NCBI RefSeq assembly: GCF_027489515.1
Contig: NZ_JAIXZS010000010.1
Coordinates: forward strand, 1-51,853
Origin: Novosphingobium sp.
Lineage (GTDB): Bacteria > Pseudomonadota > Alphaproteobacteria > Sphingomonadales > Sphingomonadaceae
Reading direction: 5' to 3'
Length of the DNA: 51,853 bases
In this document: positions 19,600-27,468 of the stretch, one piece after another
Layout: every line of letters starts with the position of its first letter
How positions within the stretch are numbered: position 1 is the stretch's first letter
Notes under the pieces: model-generated
What the model was told of the DNA's origin: nothing
Database searches by the model: none
What the model saw: only the letters and a program-made list of their open reading frames with translations
Program-made: the position numbers and the translations under genes

Positions 19600-22500
19600 C
19601 TACTGCGCCGATTTCACATAGATCGACTGGCGCAGAACGCTGGACTTGCCGCCGAGCGTCAGCGTGACAGGGCCCTCGAGCCGGATCTTGAGGCTGGCGG
19701 CCTGCTGGGGATCAAGCTCGAGGTGGTACTCGCCCGCAGGCAGGCGCTCGAACAGGAAGAAGCCATCGGATTCGCTGCGAGCGCGCGCCGCCAGGCTGCC
19801 ATCGGGCCGTAGTAGCCGCAGTTGCAGGCGCGAGACCGCGCGGGTGCCGGATTCGGCGCGAAAATAGGCGGTCCCTTCGATGTCGCTCAAGGTGACGATC
19901 GCGAAATCGCTGGTGTGGATGCGGCCCGGGCGCGGCACCACCTCGATCCCCGGGCGCGCGGGCGCAAGGGCGATATCGGGCATGGAATCGCTGTCCACCC
20001 GCACCGAGGCGCGCGCGCCATCGCCAAGGCCGGTGATGAAGGCGCGGCCCCCGGCGTCGGTGCGGTTCTCGTCGGTCCCCGAAAGGAACGTGACGCCCGC
20101 AACCGGCCCTTCGCCCGCATCGCGCACACCGTTGGCATTGGCATCGGCAAAAGCCGTGACCGCCACCGCGCCGCCGCTGGTCAGGCCGGGCCGGGCAAGG
20201 AAGGCGCGCCCCGAAAGCGGATTGCGCCCGAAACTGAAACCGACCCTGAGCGCCAACGAGAAGTTGCGACCCGGAAAGCCGTAGGCGCCGTCGAACGCCA
20301 CGTTGACGGGGCCGATGCGGCGGATCGCGGAAAGGCCCAGCGTGGTCTGGTGATCGACAAGCGTATGCGTCACCCCGCCGCGCACCAACGTGCTGGTTCC
20401 GAAGCGGTGATCGGCCTCCAGCGTCACCGATTGGAGGTTGACGGTGGGCGCAAGCCCATAACCGAGACTAGCGCGATAGCGTGTGCGCGAGCCCGAGAGC
20501 GTAGCGAGATCAAAGGTGCCGAGCAGGCGGCTACTGGCCGGCGTCGTTGGCGCGCTGACCCGGTTGTAGTCGAAGGTGTTGGAGAGCAGCACCCCGCCGA
20601 GCGGCAAGGTGGCGCGCAAGGCGGCGTCGGTCTGGCGGCGGCCGTCGGCAAACTCGATGCGGCGCACCTGGCTGGTGATCGGCATGATCCGCGCGTTGGT
20701 GCCCGAGCCGAAATGGAGCGTCGTGTTGAGGTTCAGTTCGCTCGCGCGGCGCAGTGGATCGGCGGTGAAGGCGCGCACTTCGTCAATCGCGCCGCCGCCG
20801 TATTCGGCGTGGTTGAGGCTATAGGCAAGGCCGAGGAGCTTTCCGCCGAGGCCGACTTCGACCGTGGTACCGCCGCCGTTCTGCACCCCGAGATCGAGCC
20901 GCAGCGCGGTCGCGCCGATGCCGCTTCTGAGGCCTGCCGCAGCGAGCCAGTGCTTTCTGCTCCCGCTATCCCATGTCGCTGCAGCCATTGTCGCGGTGAC
21001 CGCGCGGCTGAGGCCGTAGCCCAGTTCTGCCGTCGCGCGCCAGGCGCCGAAATCGGGCGCAGGGCTGAAGCGAGGACCGCGCACGCCGAAGAGGTTGGTG
21101 TCCTTCTGCGCGGCGCCAAGGCTGTAGATGAACTGCCCGGGCGCAAGGCGGCCATCGCCGACACTGATCTTTCGCACCACTTCGCGGCGCTGCCCCTGCG
21201 GGCCGTAGAACACGAGGCGGAACACATTGAGCCCGAAATCGACTGGCACTTGCAGGAAGGCATACTGCCCGTTCACCGGCGTGCGGGTCGATCCGATCAG
21301 CGTGTTGTTGCGATAGAGCTCGACCTCATAGCCATCGAGCAGATCGCCGCGCAGATCGACCGAATCGAAAATCGAGGCTTGTTCGAGCGGGGCATTGGTG
21401 ACGAAGGCGCCGCGCCCGCTCACCCCGCGCAGGCCGATGGGGAGCGCGCCGGTGGCAACATCGCCCAGCTGGAATTCTGTCGCTTTGAGCGGCCCGAGCA
21501 GATCGCCATCGGGATCGCGCCGGCCGAGTTCGAGGCGCGCGGCGGTAAGGCCATCCCGGGTCGAGACGCTGGCATAGGCACGCGCGGTCATGAAGGCGAA
21601 GTCACCCGCAAGGCGCAGATCTGCCTCGAGCCGTGCGCCAAGATCGTCGTCTGTCAGTGCGCGCAGTTCGGTCTCGCCCACAGGCACCGATAGGCCGCGC
21701 CACGGCGTTTCCTCGCGCGGGAAGCGGGAGCTTGAGTCGCGGCCGGAATCACGTGCGGCGCGCGAGGCTAGGCGCTCGCGATCCGCTTCGCGCGCCATGC
21801 GTTCCTCGAAAGGGAAGGGTTCGCGGGTTTTGACGGCAATGGTCTGGTTGCGCAGATCGACCTTGAGATCGAGCGGGAAGAGATCCGAGTAGCGCTCGGC
21901 GCGCACATAGAGCTCGCCTTCGAATGCCACCGCATCGCCCTTGCCGAGCGGGATCGGCTTGCCGGCGACGACCAGGCTGCCATCGCGCAAGTTGAGCGCG
22001 ATCGTGCGCTTTTCATCGAGGAACCAGCCGCTTGCGTAATGGCCATCGTCGCTGACGGCGATCGGCAGATCGAGGAAGCGGGTCAGTGCGCCGAGCGGCA
22101 GATAGACACCCTGGCGCAGGCCGTAGGCGACGATGGTGTCGCTCATCTCGCCCTGCGCGGTCTCGATCTGGAGGATAAGCTCGTCGTCGTCGCTGATCAC
22201 CGGGACGGCGCTCGCTGCGCCGAGCCCGGCCTGATCGGTGATGTTGGCGCGCAGCGGAGAGGCCGTCAGCGCGGGCTTGGTTGCGGCGGCAGGCGCCCCG
22301 AAGGCGGGTTCGGGCAGCGCGCGGCGGGTTTCGGCCAGGTTGCGCTTCGTGGTCGGTGCGGAGGCAGGGGCGGCCGCGGGGGCAGCGCTGAGCGCGACCT
22401 GCGTGAGCGGCAGTGCGGTCGGCGCATAGGCAAGGCGCGTCGGTGCAGGCTTGGTGTTTGCCGGCTTTGTCCTAGGCGACTGTGGCTGCGCGGCAGACGA

Positions 22501-23472
22501 AACCATTGCGCCGCCGAACGCCGGCAAGGGAAGCGCGTCGGCAAGCTTGGCCGGGAGCGGACCATCTTCCGGCGAAGCAGGCATGTCCAGCTCACGCGCG
22601 GGCGTTTCAGGCGCGGGCGGTGCTTTGGTCGGCGCCGGAGTGGGCTTGGTTGCAGCCATTTCAGTTGGTGCGGGGCGCGGGAGGGGCGGCGCGATGGCAG
22701 GCGGGCCCGGCGGCGGCATTGCCGTTTGCGCGGCCACCGCAGTTTGGGCAGGTTTTTCCACCGGCACCGGTTCCGGTTGGGCAACCGGCGGGGCGGGCGC
22801 GGGCGTGGCTTCCGGTGCTCTGGTCTCCGGTACCGAGCTGGGTGGGGGCGGCGCGGCAGGCGTCGCCACCAGCGCGACAGGCGTGAGCGCCGGAGCCATA
22901 GCCGGCGCGGGCTCTGTCTCAGGGGGCGGGCCGAAGGCCGGTACCGGGAGCGGATCGGTGGCCGCGAGGGCCGCACTGGGGGGCTCGGGCTGCGGGGGTG
23001 CAGCCACGGCTTCCGCAAGCGGGGACGCCGCCTTGGGGACAGGGGATGGGGCGAGGGCCGCCTCTGCCATCTGCGGCAGGGGCTGGACCGGCTCAGGCGC
23101 GATGGCGCGGCGAAAAGCTTCCGAAAGCACCCCTTCGGCGGCTGGGGACGCTGCGGCCTTGGCCGAAGCAGGCGCGAGGGGTTGAGGCTCCAATTGTGCC
23201 GCGGCGGCCTGCTTTTTCACCGCCCGCTTGGGCGCTGCTTTGGGTGCAGGTGCGGATTTCCGCTGCTGTTCCGCCGCCGCTGCAAAGCGCGGTTCCGGCA
23301 GCTTTACTGTGCGGCGCGCTTTCTTCGCCTCGCGCGGGGGATCGGACGCGGCGCCTTCCGGCGGCGTCAGCTCCCGGCGCGCGGTATCACCCGCGAGCGC
23401 GAGCGTAGCGCCCAGCACGACCCGCAGCGAACTGGAGGATCCGCGTTGCTGGCCCCCCCCGCGTGGTTTCAC
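19600..23472 (-). CDS. Usher-like outer-membrane assembly protein with long Pro/Ala linker
   Basis: A 1290-residue protein, longer than classical ushers (about 800-900). A signal-like segment (LRVVLGATLALAG) is followed by a Pro/Ala linker to about residue 420 carrying four LPxPxF(G) motifs (near 58, 175, 314, 386). Then comes an N-terminal usher-like domain (ELILQIETAQGEM, YLPLGALTRFLDLPIAVSDD), and plug-like stretches GDLLDGYEVELYRNNTL and NVFRLVFYGPQGQRREVV. A beta-barrel ends in RVGFSFGRNPLSGRAF, and a C-terminal carboxypeptidase-regulatory or SdrD-like domain has DANANGVRDAGEGPVAGV. It would secrete and anchor subunits passed on by the chaperone. The GTG start overlaps the chaperone stop (GTGA) and a G8 run lies at codons 5-7. 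Alternative: another outer-membrane assembly platform with usher-like architecture. Confidence 0.75.
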   Translation of the reverse strand: MKPRGGGQQRGSSSSLRVVLGATLALAGDTARRELTPPEGAASDPPREAKKARRTVKLPEPRFAAAAEQQRKSAPAPKAAPKRAVKKQAAAAQLEPQPLAPASAKAAASPAAEGVLSEAFRRAIAPEPVQPLPQMAEAALAPSPVPKAASPLAEAVAAPPQPEPPSAALAATDPLPVPAFGPPPETEPAPAMAPALTPVALVATPAAPPPPSSVPETRAPEATPAPAPPVAQPEPVPVEKPAQTAVAAQTAMPPPGPPAIAPPLPRPAPTEMAATKPTPAPTKAPPAPETPARELDMPASPEDGPLPAKLADALPLPAFGGAMVSSAAQPQSPRTKPANTKPAPTRLAYAPTALPLTQVALSAAPAAAPASAPTTKRNLAETRRALPEPAFGAPAAATKPALTASPLRANITDQAGLGAASAVPVISDDDELILQIETAQGEMSDTIVAYGLRQGVYLPLGALTRFLDLPIAVSDDGHYASGWFLDEKRTIALNLRDGSLVVAGKPIPLGKGDAVAFEGELYVRAERYSDLFPLDLKVDLRNQTIAVKTREPFPFEERMAREADRERLASRAARDSGRDSSSRFPREETPWRGLSVPVGETELRALTDDDLGARLEADLRLAGDFAFMTARAYASVSTRDGLTAARLELGRRDPDGDLLGPLKATEFQLGDVATGALPIGLRGVSGRGAFVTNAPLEQASIFDSVDLRGDLLDGYEVELYRNNTLIGSTRTPVNGQYAFLQVPVDFGLNVFRLVFYGPQGQRREVVRKISVGDGRLAPGQFIYSLGAAQKDTNLFGVRGPRFSPAPDFGAWRATAELGYGLSRAVTATMAAATWDSGSRKHWLAAAGLRSGIGATALRLDLGVQNGGGTTVEVGLGGKLLGLAYSLNHAEYGGGAIDEVRAFTADPLRRASELNLNTTLHFGSGTNARIMPITSQVRRIEFADGRRQTDAALRATLPLGGVLLSNTFDYNRVSAPTTPASSRLLGTFDLATLSGSRTRYRASLGYGLAPTVNLQSVTLEADHRFGTSTLVRGGVTHTLVDHQTTLGLSAIRRIGPVNVAFDGAYGFPGRNFSLALRVGFSFGRNPLSGRAFLARPGLTSGGAVAVTAFADANANGVRDAGEGPVAGVTFLSGTDENRTDAGGRAFITGLGDGARASVRVDSDSMPDIALAPARPGIEVVPRPGRIHTSDFAIVTLSDIEGTAYFRAESGTRAVSRLQLRLLRPDGSLAARARSESDGFFLFERLPAGEYHLELDPQQAASLKIRLEGPVTLTLGGKSSVLRQSIYVKSAQ
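23453..23460 (-). repeat. G8 homopolymer at codons 5-7 of the usher-like gene
   Basis: Eight consecutive C on the plus strand (G on the coding strand) lie 12 bp inside the usher-like ORF. A one-base slip would change the reading frame right after the start, so it is a possible phase-variation tract. Confidence 0.6.
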
Positions 23473-24428
23473 GGCACGATGAATTCCTGCCGCGCGAGCA
23501 CTTTGCCGGGTGTCATGTCGTCATCGACATAGCTCACTGTCCAGCGCGTGCCCTTGGCCAGAAAGCGTGGCTCGGTGGCGGGATCGATCAGCACCTGCAC
23601 CGCGCGCTCGGGGATCTCGGTATAGACGCCGATGCCCTTGATCTCCGCCACCGGCTTCTTCCCACCCGGCGCCGTGATCGTGATATCGCCGAAGGCCGAG
23701 CGCGTGCCTTCGCGCGTGATGGTGAGCGCGAGCGCGAGCGGCGAACCGGGCGCTGCATTGAGCTTGAGGTCCTTGAGCCCGGCCGTCAGCGTCGTCTCGC
23801 CCACGCGGACGATGACCGGGATCGAGATGCCGAAGCGCGGCACGATGCGCACGCCGATGCCGCCGCCGGTATCGCCGCCGGCCGCCTCGTCGATGCTGGT
23901 GCCGCCGGTCTCGGGCGGGACCGAAACGACGGTGAAGTGCGAGCGGTACTCGCCCGGCGGCAGCTCCGGGGGGACCCGCGCCATGATCCGCACCATTTGC
24001 GCCTCGCTTGCCGGCAGCGCGACATGGCGCGGTGACCAGCGCAGGAAGCCGCTGGCCGTATGCGCGGCATCGCGCGCCGCGGTATCTTGCACCGTGGCAA
24101 GATCGACCAGCCGCCCGTCGCGCTGCATCGCCATATCGGAAACGGTGATCTCGTATTCGCCGGGCGCGGCAGCGCGGTTGTAGAGCCCGACGCTGGCGAT
24201 GCGCGCTCGGTCGTCTATGACGACACGTTTGGGGAAAAGGTTGATGTCACCCATGCCGCCTACCGCGCCCGCAGGCAGCGCAGCCGGTGCGGGCGGCGCA
24301 TCGGCTGGTTCATCTGCCTGGCCCGCGGCTTGCGCCAAGGCACTGGAAGACAAGGTGAATGCGAGACTGAGGCCAAGCGCGGCAGTCTTTAGCGTCGCCG
24401 CAAGGCCACGAGGTCCGGAGATAGGCAA
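23469..24428 (-). CDS. Periplasmic PapD-like pilus assembly chaperone
   Basis: A 319-residue exported protein (signal peptide around LGLSLAFTLSSSALAQA). The N-terminal immunoglobulin-like domain has chaperone hallmarks: FPKRVVIDDRARIASVGLYN, FLRWSPRHVALPASEAQMVR and ARVPPELPPGEYRSHFTVVS, the edge strand and base of the cleft that hold pilin subunits. It is longer than FimC/PapD (about 230), with a Gly-rich insert (GGTSIDEAAGGDTGGGIG), more like alternative chaperone types. No ATG is available; TTG at 24428 is the best start, with a TGA just upstream in frame. The usher-like gene overlaps its stop (GTGA). A TTAACCTA motif (24453-24460, minus) lies 25 bp upstream. Confidence 0.8.
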   Translation of the reverse strand: MPISGPRGLAATLKTAALGLSLAFTLSSSALAQAAGQADEPADAPPAPAALPAGAVGGMGDINLFPKRVVIDDRARIASVGLYNRAAAPGEYEITVSDMAMQRDGRLVDLATVQDTAARDAAHTASGFLRWSPRHVALPASEAQMVRIMARVPPELPPGEYRSHFTVVSVPPETGGTSIDEAAGGDTGGGIGVRIVPRFGISIPVIVRVGETTLTAGLKDLKLNAAPGSPLALALTITREGTRSAFGDITITAPGGKKPVAEIKGIGVYTEIPERAVQVLIDPATEPRFLAKGTRWTVSYVDDDMTPGKVLARQEFIVP

Positions 24429-24500
24429 GAGGTACGTCCCGTGTCAGCGAAATAGGTTAACGCCCTTATGGGGAATCCCTGATTCGCTGGCAATCGCGGA

Positions 24501-25034
24501 CTACTGATAAGTCACAGTTACGGCATAAGTGCCGGTGTAGGTGCCGGTGGTCTGATTGGCCCCGACATTGAGCGTGGCGCCGACGGAAAGCGCGAAAGTG
24601 CGCGTCGGGCTGAACACAGCGCCAGGAGCCCAGTTGCTGCGGAAGGCGCTCAGCCGCATGTTGCGCGAGCCCTGGCGCAGAATGGCGACCGTGGGCAAAT
24701 CGATGCTGAACGCGCGGCCCGCATCGCCCACCACGGCAAAGGTTCCGGGGCCGCGCGGAACGGTTTGCGCAATGGCCGTGCTGGTGAGGACGCCGCCCGT
24801 CGCGGTGATCGCGCCGGCGGGCGACATGACGACCGTGCCGGCTGCGGTCGGCCGGGTCAGCTGCCCGAAAGACAGCGGATCGATCGGCGCGATCTGGAGC
24901 GGCGTGAGGATGACCGCCTGCGCCGCGCCGCTCACGGTGGAGCTGCTCGGGGCTGCGAACGCAGTTCCGGCAAGGGCTGCCATGGCACAGGCCATGACCG
25001 CCATTCCGGACAGGAATCGCGTGGGCGAAGACAT
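24501..25034 (-). CDS. DUF4402 domain pilin-like subunit, minor type
   Basis: A 177-residue exported protein: signal peptide MSSPTRFLSGMAVMACA...AFA, then a DUF4402 beta-sandwich domain. The N-terminal strand GAAQAVILTPLQIAP and the PLSFGQLTRPTAAGTVVMSP stretch are typical, as is the end GTYTGTYAVTVTYQ. Compared with the major-type subunits it carries a longer middle region (TVPRGPGTFAVVGDAGRAFSIDLP). The role is probably a fibre subunit or cap handed to the chaperone encoded 72 bp downstream. ATG 25034 is preferred over GTG 25061. It is preceded by the major-type gene (25106-25603) and a GC-rich stem-loop, an arrangement repeated in the cluster. Confidence 0.82.
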   Translation of the reverse strand: MSSPTRFLSGMAVMACAMAALAGTAFAAPSSSTVSGAAQAVILTPLQIAPIDPLSFGQLTRPTAAGTVVMSPAGAITATGGVLTSTAIAQTVPRGPGTFAVVGDAGRAFSIDLPTVAILRQGSRNMRLSAFRSNWAPGAVFSPTRTFALSVGATLNVGANQTTGTYTGTYAVTVTYQ

Positions 25035-25063
25035 CGGGGGTTTCCGAGAAAGGGAGTGCACAG

Positions 25064-25093
25064 GCCGGGGCCGCCACTGCAGGCGACCCCGGC
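25064..25093 (-). other. Intercistronic stem-loop between major-type and minor-type DUF4402 genes
   Basis: On the minus strand GCCGGGG, a T-G wobble and CGCC pair with GGCG and CCCCGGC around a TGCAGT loop, giving about 12 bp. It begins 13 nt after the stop of the upstream gene and lacks a U-tract, so it is more likely an RNA-stabilising or attenuating element than a full terminator. Confidence 0.6.
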
Positions 25094-25105
25094 TGTTGAG
25101 TGCGA

Positions 25106-25603
25106 TCAGTTGTAGGTGACGGTCGCCGAGTAGGTGCCGGTGTAGGCGCCAGCGGCTTCGGTGCCGGCGAGGGTCAGCTGGCCACCGACCGAGAAGGTGG
25201 CAGTGCCGCCGCTGCTCAGCGTGCCGGTCGCGGCCGAGGGCGAGGTGGTGAAGCTGATCGAGGTCGTGCCGTCGGTGACGGTGCCCGCGCCGGTGCTGAT
25301 CGAGAACGAACGGCTGGCATCGCCCGTCACGCTGAACGCGTCGGCCGAGTTGGTTGAACCGGGCACGAAAGCGACATCGCCGCCGACCGAGCCCACGCCT
25401 GCCGCCGAAACGGTGACCGAACCACCGGTGCCGGTGGTGAAGCGGCCGAAGCCGAGCGCGGCGCCCGAGGTGTGGGTAAGCACGATGGGCTCGACGATGG
25501 TGGCGGTGGCGCTGCCCGAGGCAGTCGAGGTGTTGCCCGAAGCGGCGAAGGCAGGCGAGGCCGAAGCGAGGACGATGGCCGAAGCGAGAATGATCTTCTT
25601 CAC
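25106..25603 (-). CDS. DUF4402 domain pilin-like subunit, major type (paralogue 1)
   Basis: A 165-residue exported protein: GTG start with GGGAG about 8 nt upstream, signal peptide VKKIILASAIVLASASPAFA, mature start ASGNTSTASGSATATIVEP. The DUF4402 core has IVLTHTSGAALGFGRFTTG and ends GAYTGTYSATVTYN. Ser, Thr, Gly and Ala dominate and Cys is absent, typical of major surface subunits. It is clearly paralogous to the products at 26651 and 27522. The frame continues upstream to 25654, but the Shine-Dalgarno and signal peptide fix the start. It is preceded by a 452-bp intergenic region with an AT-rich island, suggesting its own promoter. Confidence 0.85.
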   Translation of the reverse strand: MKKIILASAIVLASASPAFAASGNTSTASGSATATIVEPIVLTHTSGAALGFGRFTTGTGGSVTVSAAGVGSVGGDVAFVPGSTNSADAFSVTGDASRSFSISTGAGTVTDGTTSISFTTSPSAATGTLSSGGTATFSVGGQLTLAGTEAAGAYTGTYSATVTYN

Positions 25604-25816
25604 GTGTATGCTCCCGAGATGTGGTTGTGGCGCCTCCCCCCTGGGCTGCGACACGACCGCGAACCTGAAGTACTGCGAACTCGGACTGAATCGTCGTTGC
25701 TCGGTACGTGGAGTTACGTATTCGGGGCGAGTTAATGGGTAGTTATTCTGATTTTTACTTCAATTATGTCCCAAAATGAGAAAATAAATGACTTAGTAAA
25801 TTCTGTTTATTCGTAA

Positions 25817-25824
25817 TTAACCAT
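25817..25824 (+). promoter_or_regulatory. CtrA half-site TTAACCAT in the AT-rich island
   Basis: Exact 8-mer, followed by AC so that it shares TTAACCATAC with the site upstream of the 27522 gene, but in the opposite orientation. It faces away from the pilin gene, so its role is unclear. Confidence 0.4.
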
Positions 25825-25998
25825 ACAAGTACCGGACCCAATGCAAATATTCGTGCTTAGTCATGCACGGTTTTGCCGGTCTGCCGGCGCTGGAATCGGC
25901 CTCTAGATGGCGGAAAAAATTGAGAAAAATTTTTTGCCGTCAGCATTTTTTCCTCGGGAAGGCCGCGGATAGGCCGTCCGGGGCGGAGCAGGGCGCGC

Positions 25999-26028
25999 AA
26001 AAAAGCCCGCAGCCGGGTCGGCGCGGGC
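25999..26028 (-). terminator. Rho-independent terminator after the 26056 DUF4402 gene
   Basis: On the minus strand GCCCGC-GCCG-ACC-CGGC-T-GCGGGC forms a 10-bp stem with one bulge and is followed directly by TTTTTT. It lies 28 bp after the stop. This marks the end of the 26651-26056 transcription unit. Confidence 0.85.
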
Positions 26029-26055
26029 GGGGGAAAGCGGCGCGGAGGCGCGCGG

Positions 26056-26574
26056 TCAGTTGTAGGAGGCGGTGATCTGGTACGTGCCGGAATAGGTGCC
26101 TACCGGCTGTGCGCCGCCAACGGTCAACGTGCCGCCCACCGCGATATCGAGCGTGCCCACGGGCGAGCCGGTGAGCGCACCGACAGTGAACAGGGTGATG
26201 ATCATCGACGCGCCGCTGCGGTTCACCGTTGCCGCGAGCGGCAGGGTCACGAAGAACTGGCGGCCAGGCTCGCCGCTCACGCGGAACTTGCCGGCCTGGG
26301 GTCCGGCGCTGCCTTGGGCGATCGCCGTGTTGCCCACCATGCCGCCGCCGGTCGAGACCACGCCTGCCGTGCTCACGGTCACTGTGCCCGTCGCGGTCGG
26401 CTGGGCCATCACGCCAAAGCTCAGGGGCGCTGTGGCTACGATGCTGATCGGGGTGATGATCGTGGCGCTGGCCGTTCCGGTCATCGTCGCCGAACCGCCG
26501 GGCGCCGCCAGTGCCGGGAGCGGCAAAGCGAGCACCGCCAGTGCGGTCAGCAAGGAGCGAAAGCGGAGGGTCAT
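26056..26574 (-). CDS. DUF4402 domain pilin-like subunit, minor type
   Basis: A 172-residue exported protein: MTLRFRSLLTALAVLALPLPALA signal peptide, then a DUF4402 domain with GTASATIITPISIVATAPLSFG, QPTATGTVTVSTAGVV, FRVSGEPGRQFFVTLP and the C-terminal GTYSGTYQITASYN. In size and middle region it resembles the product at 24501 more than the major-type subunits. It lies 76 bp downstream of the 26651 gene with a 10-bp stem-loop between, and a strong terminator follows. This gives a two-gene unit of major and minor type. Cys is absent. The exact place in a fibre is inferred, not shown. Confidence 0.82.
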   Translation of the reverse strand: MTLRFRSLLTALAVLALPLPALAAPGGSATMTGTASATIITPISIVATAPLSFGVMAQPTATGTVTVSTAGVVSTGGGMVGNTAIAQGSAGPQAGKFRVSGEPGRQFFVTLPLAATVNRSGASMIITLFTVGALTGSPVGTLDIAVGGTLTVGGAQPVGTYSGTYQITASYN

Positions 26575-26607
26575 GGTCAGGCCTTGACGGGGCAGGGGCG
26601 GGCGAGA

Positions 26608-26640
26608 GCCCGGCTGCAGCCCTGGGGACGGCAGCCGGGC
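26608..26640 (-). other. Intercistronic stem-loop between 26651 and 26056 genes
   Basis: GCCCGGCTGC (26608-26617) pairs perfectly with GCAGCCGGGC (26631-26640), 13-nt loop, no U-tract. It begins 11 nt after the stop of the major-type gene, the same position as the hairpin at 25064-25093. Confidence 0.65.
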
Positions 26641-26650
26641 AGTCCCGGGC

Positions 26651-27160
26651 TCAGTTGTAGGTAACGGTCGCGGAGTAGGTGCCCGTGTAGGACCCGGCAG
26701 GCGCCGTACCGGTCACGGTCAGCGTGCCGCCGACGGTGAAGCTGGCGGTGCCCGTGGTGCTGAGCGAGGCGGTCGCGGCCGACGCGGTGGTGGTGAACGC
26801 CAGGTTCGTCGCGCCCGAGGTCACGTTGCCGCCGGTCGTCGTGATCGAGAACGAGCGGCTGGCATCGCCGGCAACGGTGAACTGGTCGGCCGAGTTGGTC
26901 GAGCCGGGCACGAAGGTCACGTCGCTGCCGACCGAGCCGACGCCTGCGGCGGTGACAGTCACGCTGCCGCCGGTGCCGGTGGTGAAGCGGCCGAAGTTGA
27001 GGCTGGCAGCCGCCGGGTGGGTCAGCACGATCGGCGCGACGATGGTCGCGGTCGCGGTGCCGGTGGCGGTCGACTGGTTGCCCGAGCCGGCGAAGGCGGG
27101 GGTAGCCATCGCAAGAACGCCCACGGTGGCAAGGGTGGATGCGAGAATGGTCTTCTTCAC
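26651..27160 (-). CDS. DUF4402 domain pilin-like subunit, major type (paralogue 2)
   Basis: A 169-residue exported protein: GTG start with CAGGAG about 8 nt upstream, signal peptide VKKTILASTLATVGVLAMA...AFA, mature GSGNQSTATGTATATIVAP. The domain has IVLTHPAAASLNFGRFTTG and ends GSYTGTYSATVTYN. It is the closest relative of the 27522 product: from GSGNQSTATG onward most residues are identical. The frame is open to 27316, but that extension crosses the promoter-like region. Its upstream region carries the 32-bp conserved box at 27254-27285. Composition (Thr, Ser, Gly, Ala; no Cys) fits an abundant surface subunit. Confidence 0.85.
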   Translation of the reverse strand: MKKTILASTLATVGVLAMATPAFAGSGNQSTATGTATATIVAPIVLTHPAAASLNFGRFTTGTGGSVTVTAAGVGSVGSDVTFVPGSTNSADQFTVAGDASRSFSITTTGGNVTSGATNLAFTTTASAATASLSTTGTASFTVGGTLTVTGTAPAGSYTGTYSATVTYN

Positions 27161-27253
27161 GTCGTGTGCTCCTGAATGCTGTTTCGCCCCGCAACGTCCC
27201 GGTCTTGGAGCTGGTAAACGCCGTTTCATCGCAGCCCCGCTTTCCGGTGCTTC

Positions 27254-27285
27254 GATAGGTAAAAGTCCTAAGGAGATATGGTTAA
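27254..27285 (-). promoter_or_regulatory. Conserved upstream box with CtrA half-site, copy 1
   Basis: On the minus strand the box opens TTAACCATA (27285-27277), continues CTTAGGA and ends TACCTATC. Twenty-four of 32 positions are identical, without gaps, to the box at 28098-28129. TTAACC may overlap a -35 element, with TACCTA 18 nt downstream as a weak -10. The box begins 125 nt before the GTG of the 26651 gene. Confidence 0.6.
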
Positions 27286-27360
27286 CAAAGCGTTTGCCTC
27301 TGGAAACGATTTGCAAACAATCTGTCGGCCTGACTCGATTTCAGAAGCCGGATTTCCGTT

Positions 27361-27380
27361 ACATGATACTGAAATCATGT
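27361..27380. repeat. Palindrome ACATGAT-N6-ATCATGT
   Basis: Seven-base perfect inverted repeat with a 6-nt spacer, in an AT-rich intergenic stretch. It could be an operator or a small RNA hairpin; no regulator is identifiable. Confidence 0.45.
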
Positions 27381-27418
27381 GAATTTCTGTGCAGGCTTCG
27401 CCGCCGCTCAAAAGCAAT

Positions 27419-27457
27419 CCAGGCGGTCACGCCGGAGCGTGCCGCCTGGTTATTTTT
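27419..27457. terminator. Stem-loop downstream of the 27522 DUF4402 gene
   Basis: CCAGGCGG and CACGC pair with GCGTG and CCGCCTGG around a CGGA loop: 13 bp with one bulged T. On the plus strand TTATTTTT follows at once, a strong terminator shape. On the minus strand ATTGCTTTT follows, a weaker T-tract. It lies 65 bp past the stop of the minus-strand gene, which it probably terminates. Confidence 0.7.
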
Positions 27458-27468
27458 CTATTGATCCG

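Larger units (their letters stand above)
25604..26055. other. Intergenic region (452 bp) with AT-rich island
   Basis: The terminator of the upstream gene is at 25999-26028. From about 25735 to 25960 the sequence is strikingly AT-rich against the GC-rich surroundings and holds the 8-mer TTAACCAT (25817-25824, plus). On the minus strand TTAAC also occurs at 25735, 132 bp before the GTG start at 25603. A 70-codon plus-strand frame (25863-26075) looks non-coding. Most likely promoter and 5' leader of the 25106 gene. Confidence 0.6.

Noticed and set aside
22213..23340. Pro/Ala region of the usher-like gene considered as DNA tandem repeats
   Set aside because: Codons vary and no DNA period is visible; it is a low-complexity protein linker with a few spaced motifs.
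22039..23532. Plus-strand frame rich in Arg/Gly repeats opposite the usher-like linker
   Set aside because: Low complexity is the complement of the Pro/Ala codons on the real strand, not a repeat protein.
25863..26075. A 70-codon plus-strand frame in the AT-rich intergenic region
   Set aside because: Runs through the terminator of the 26056 gene and into its 3' end; composition is random-like.
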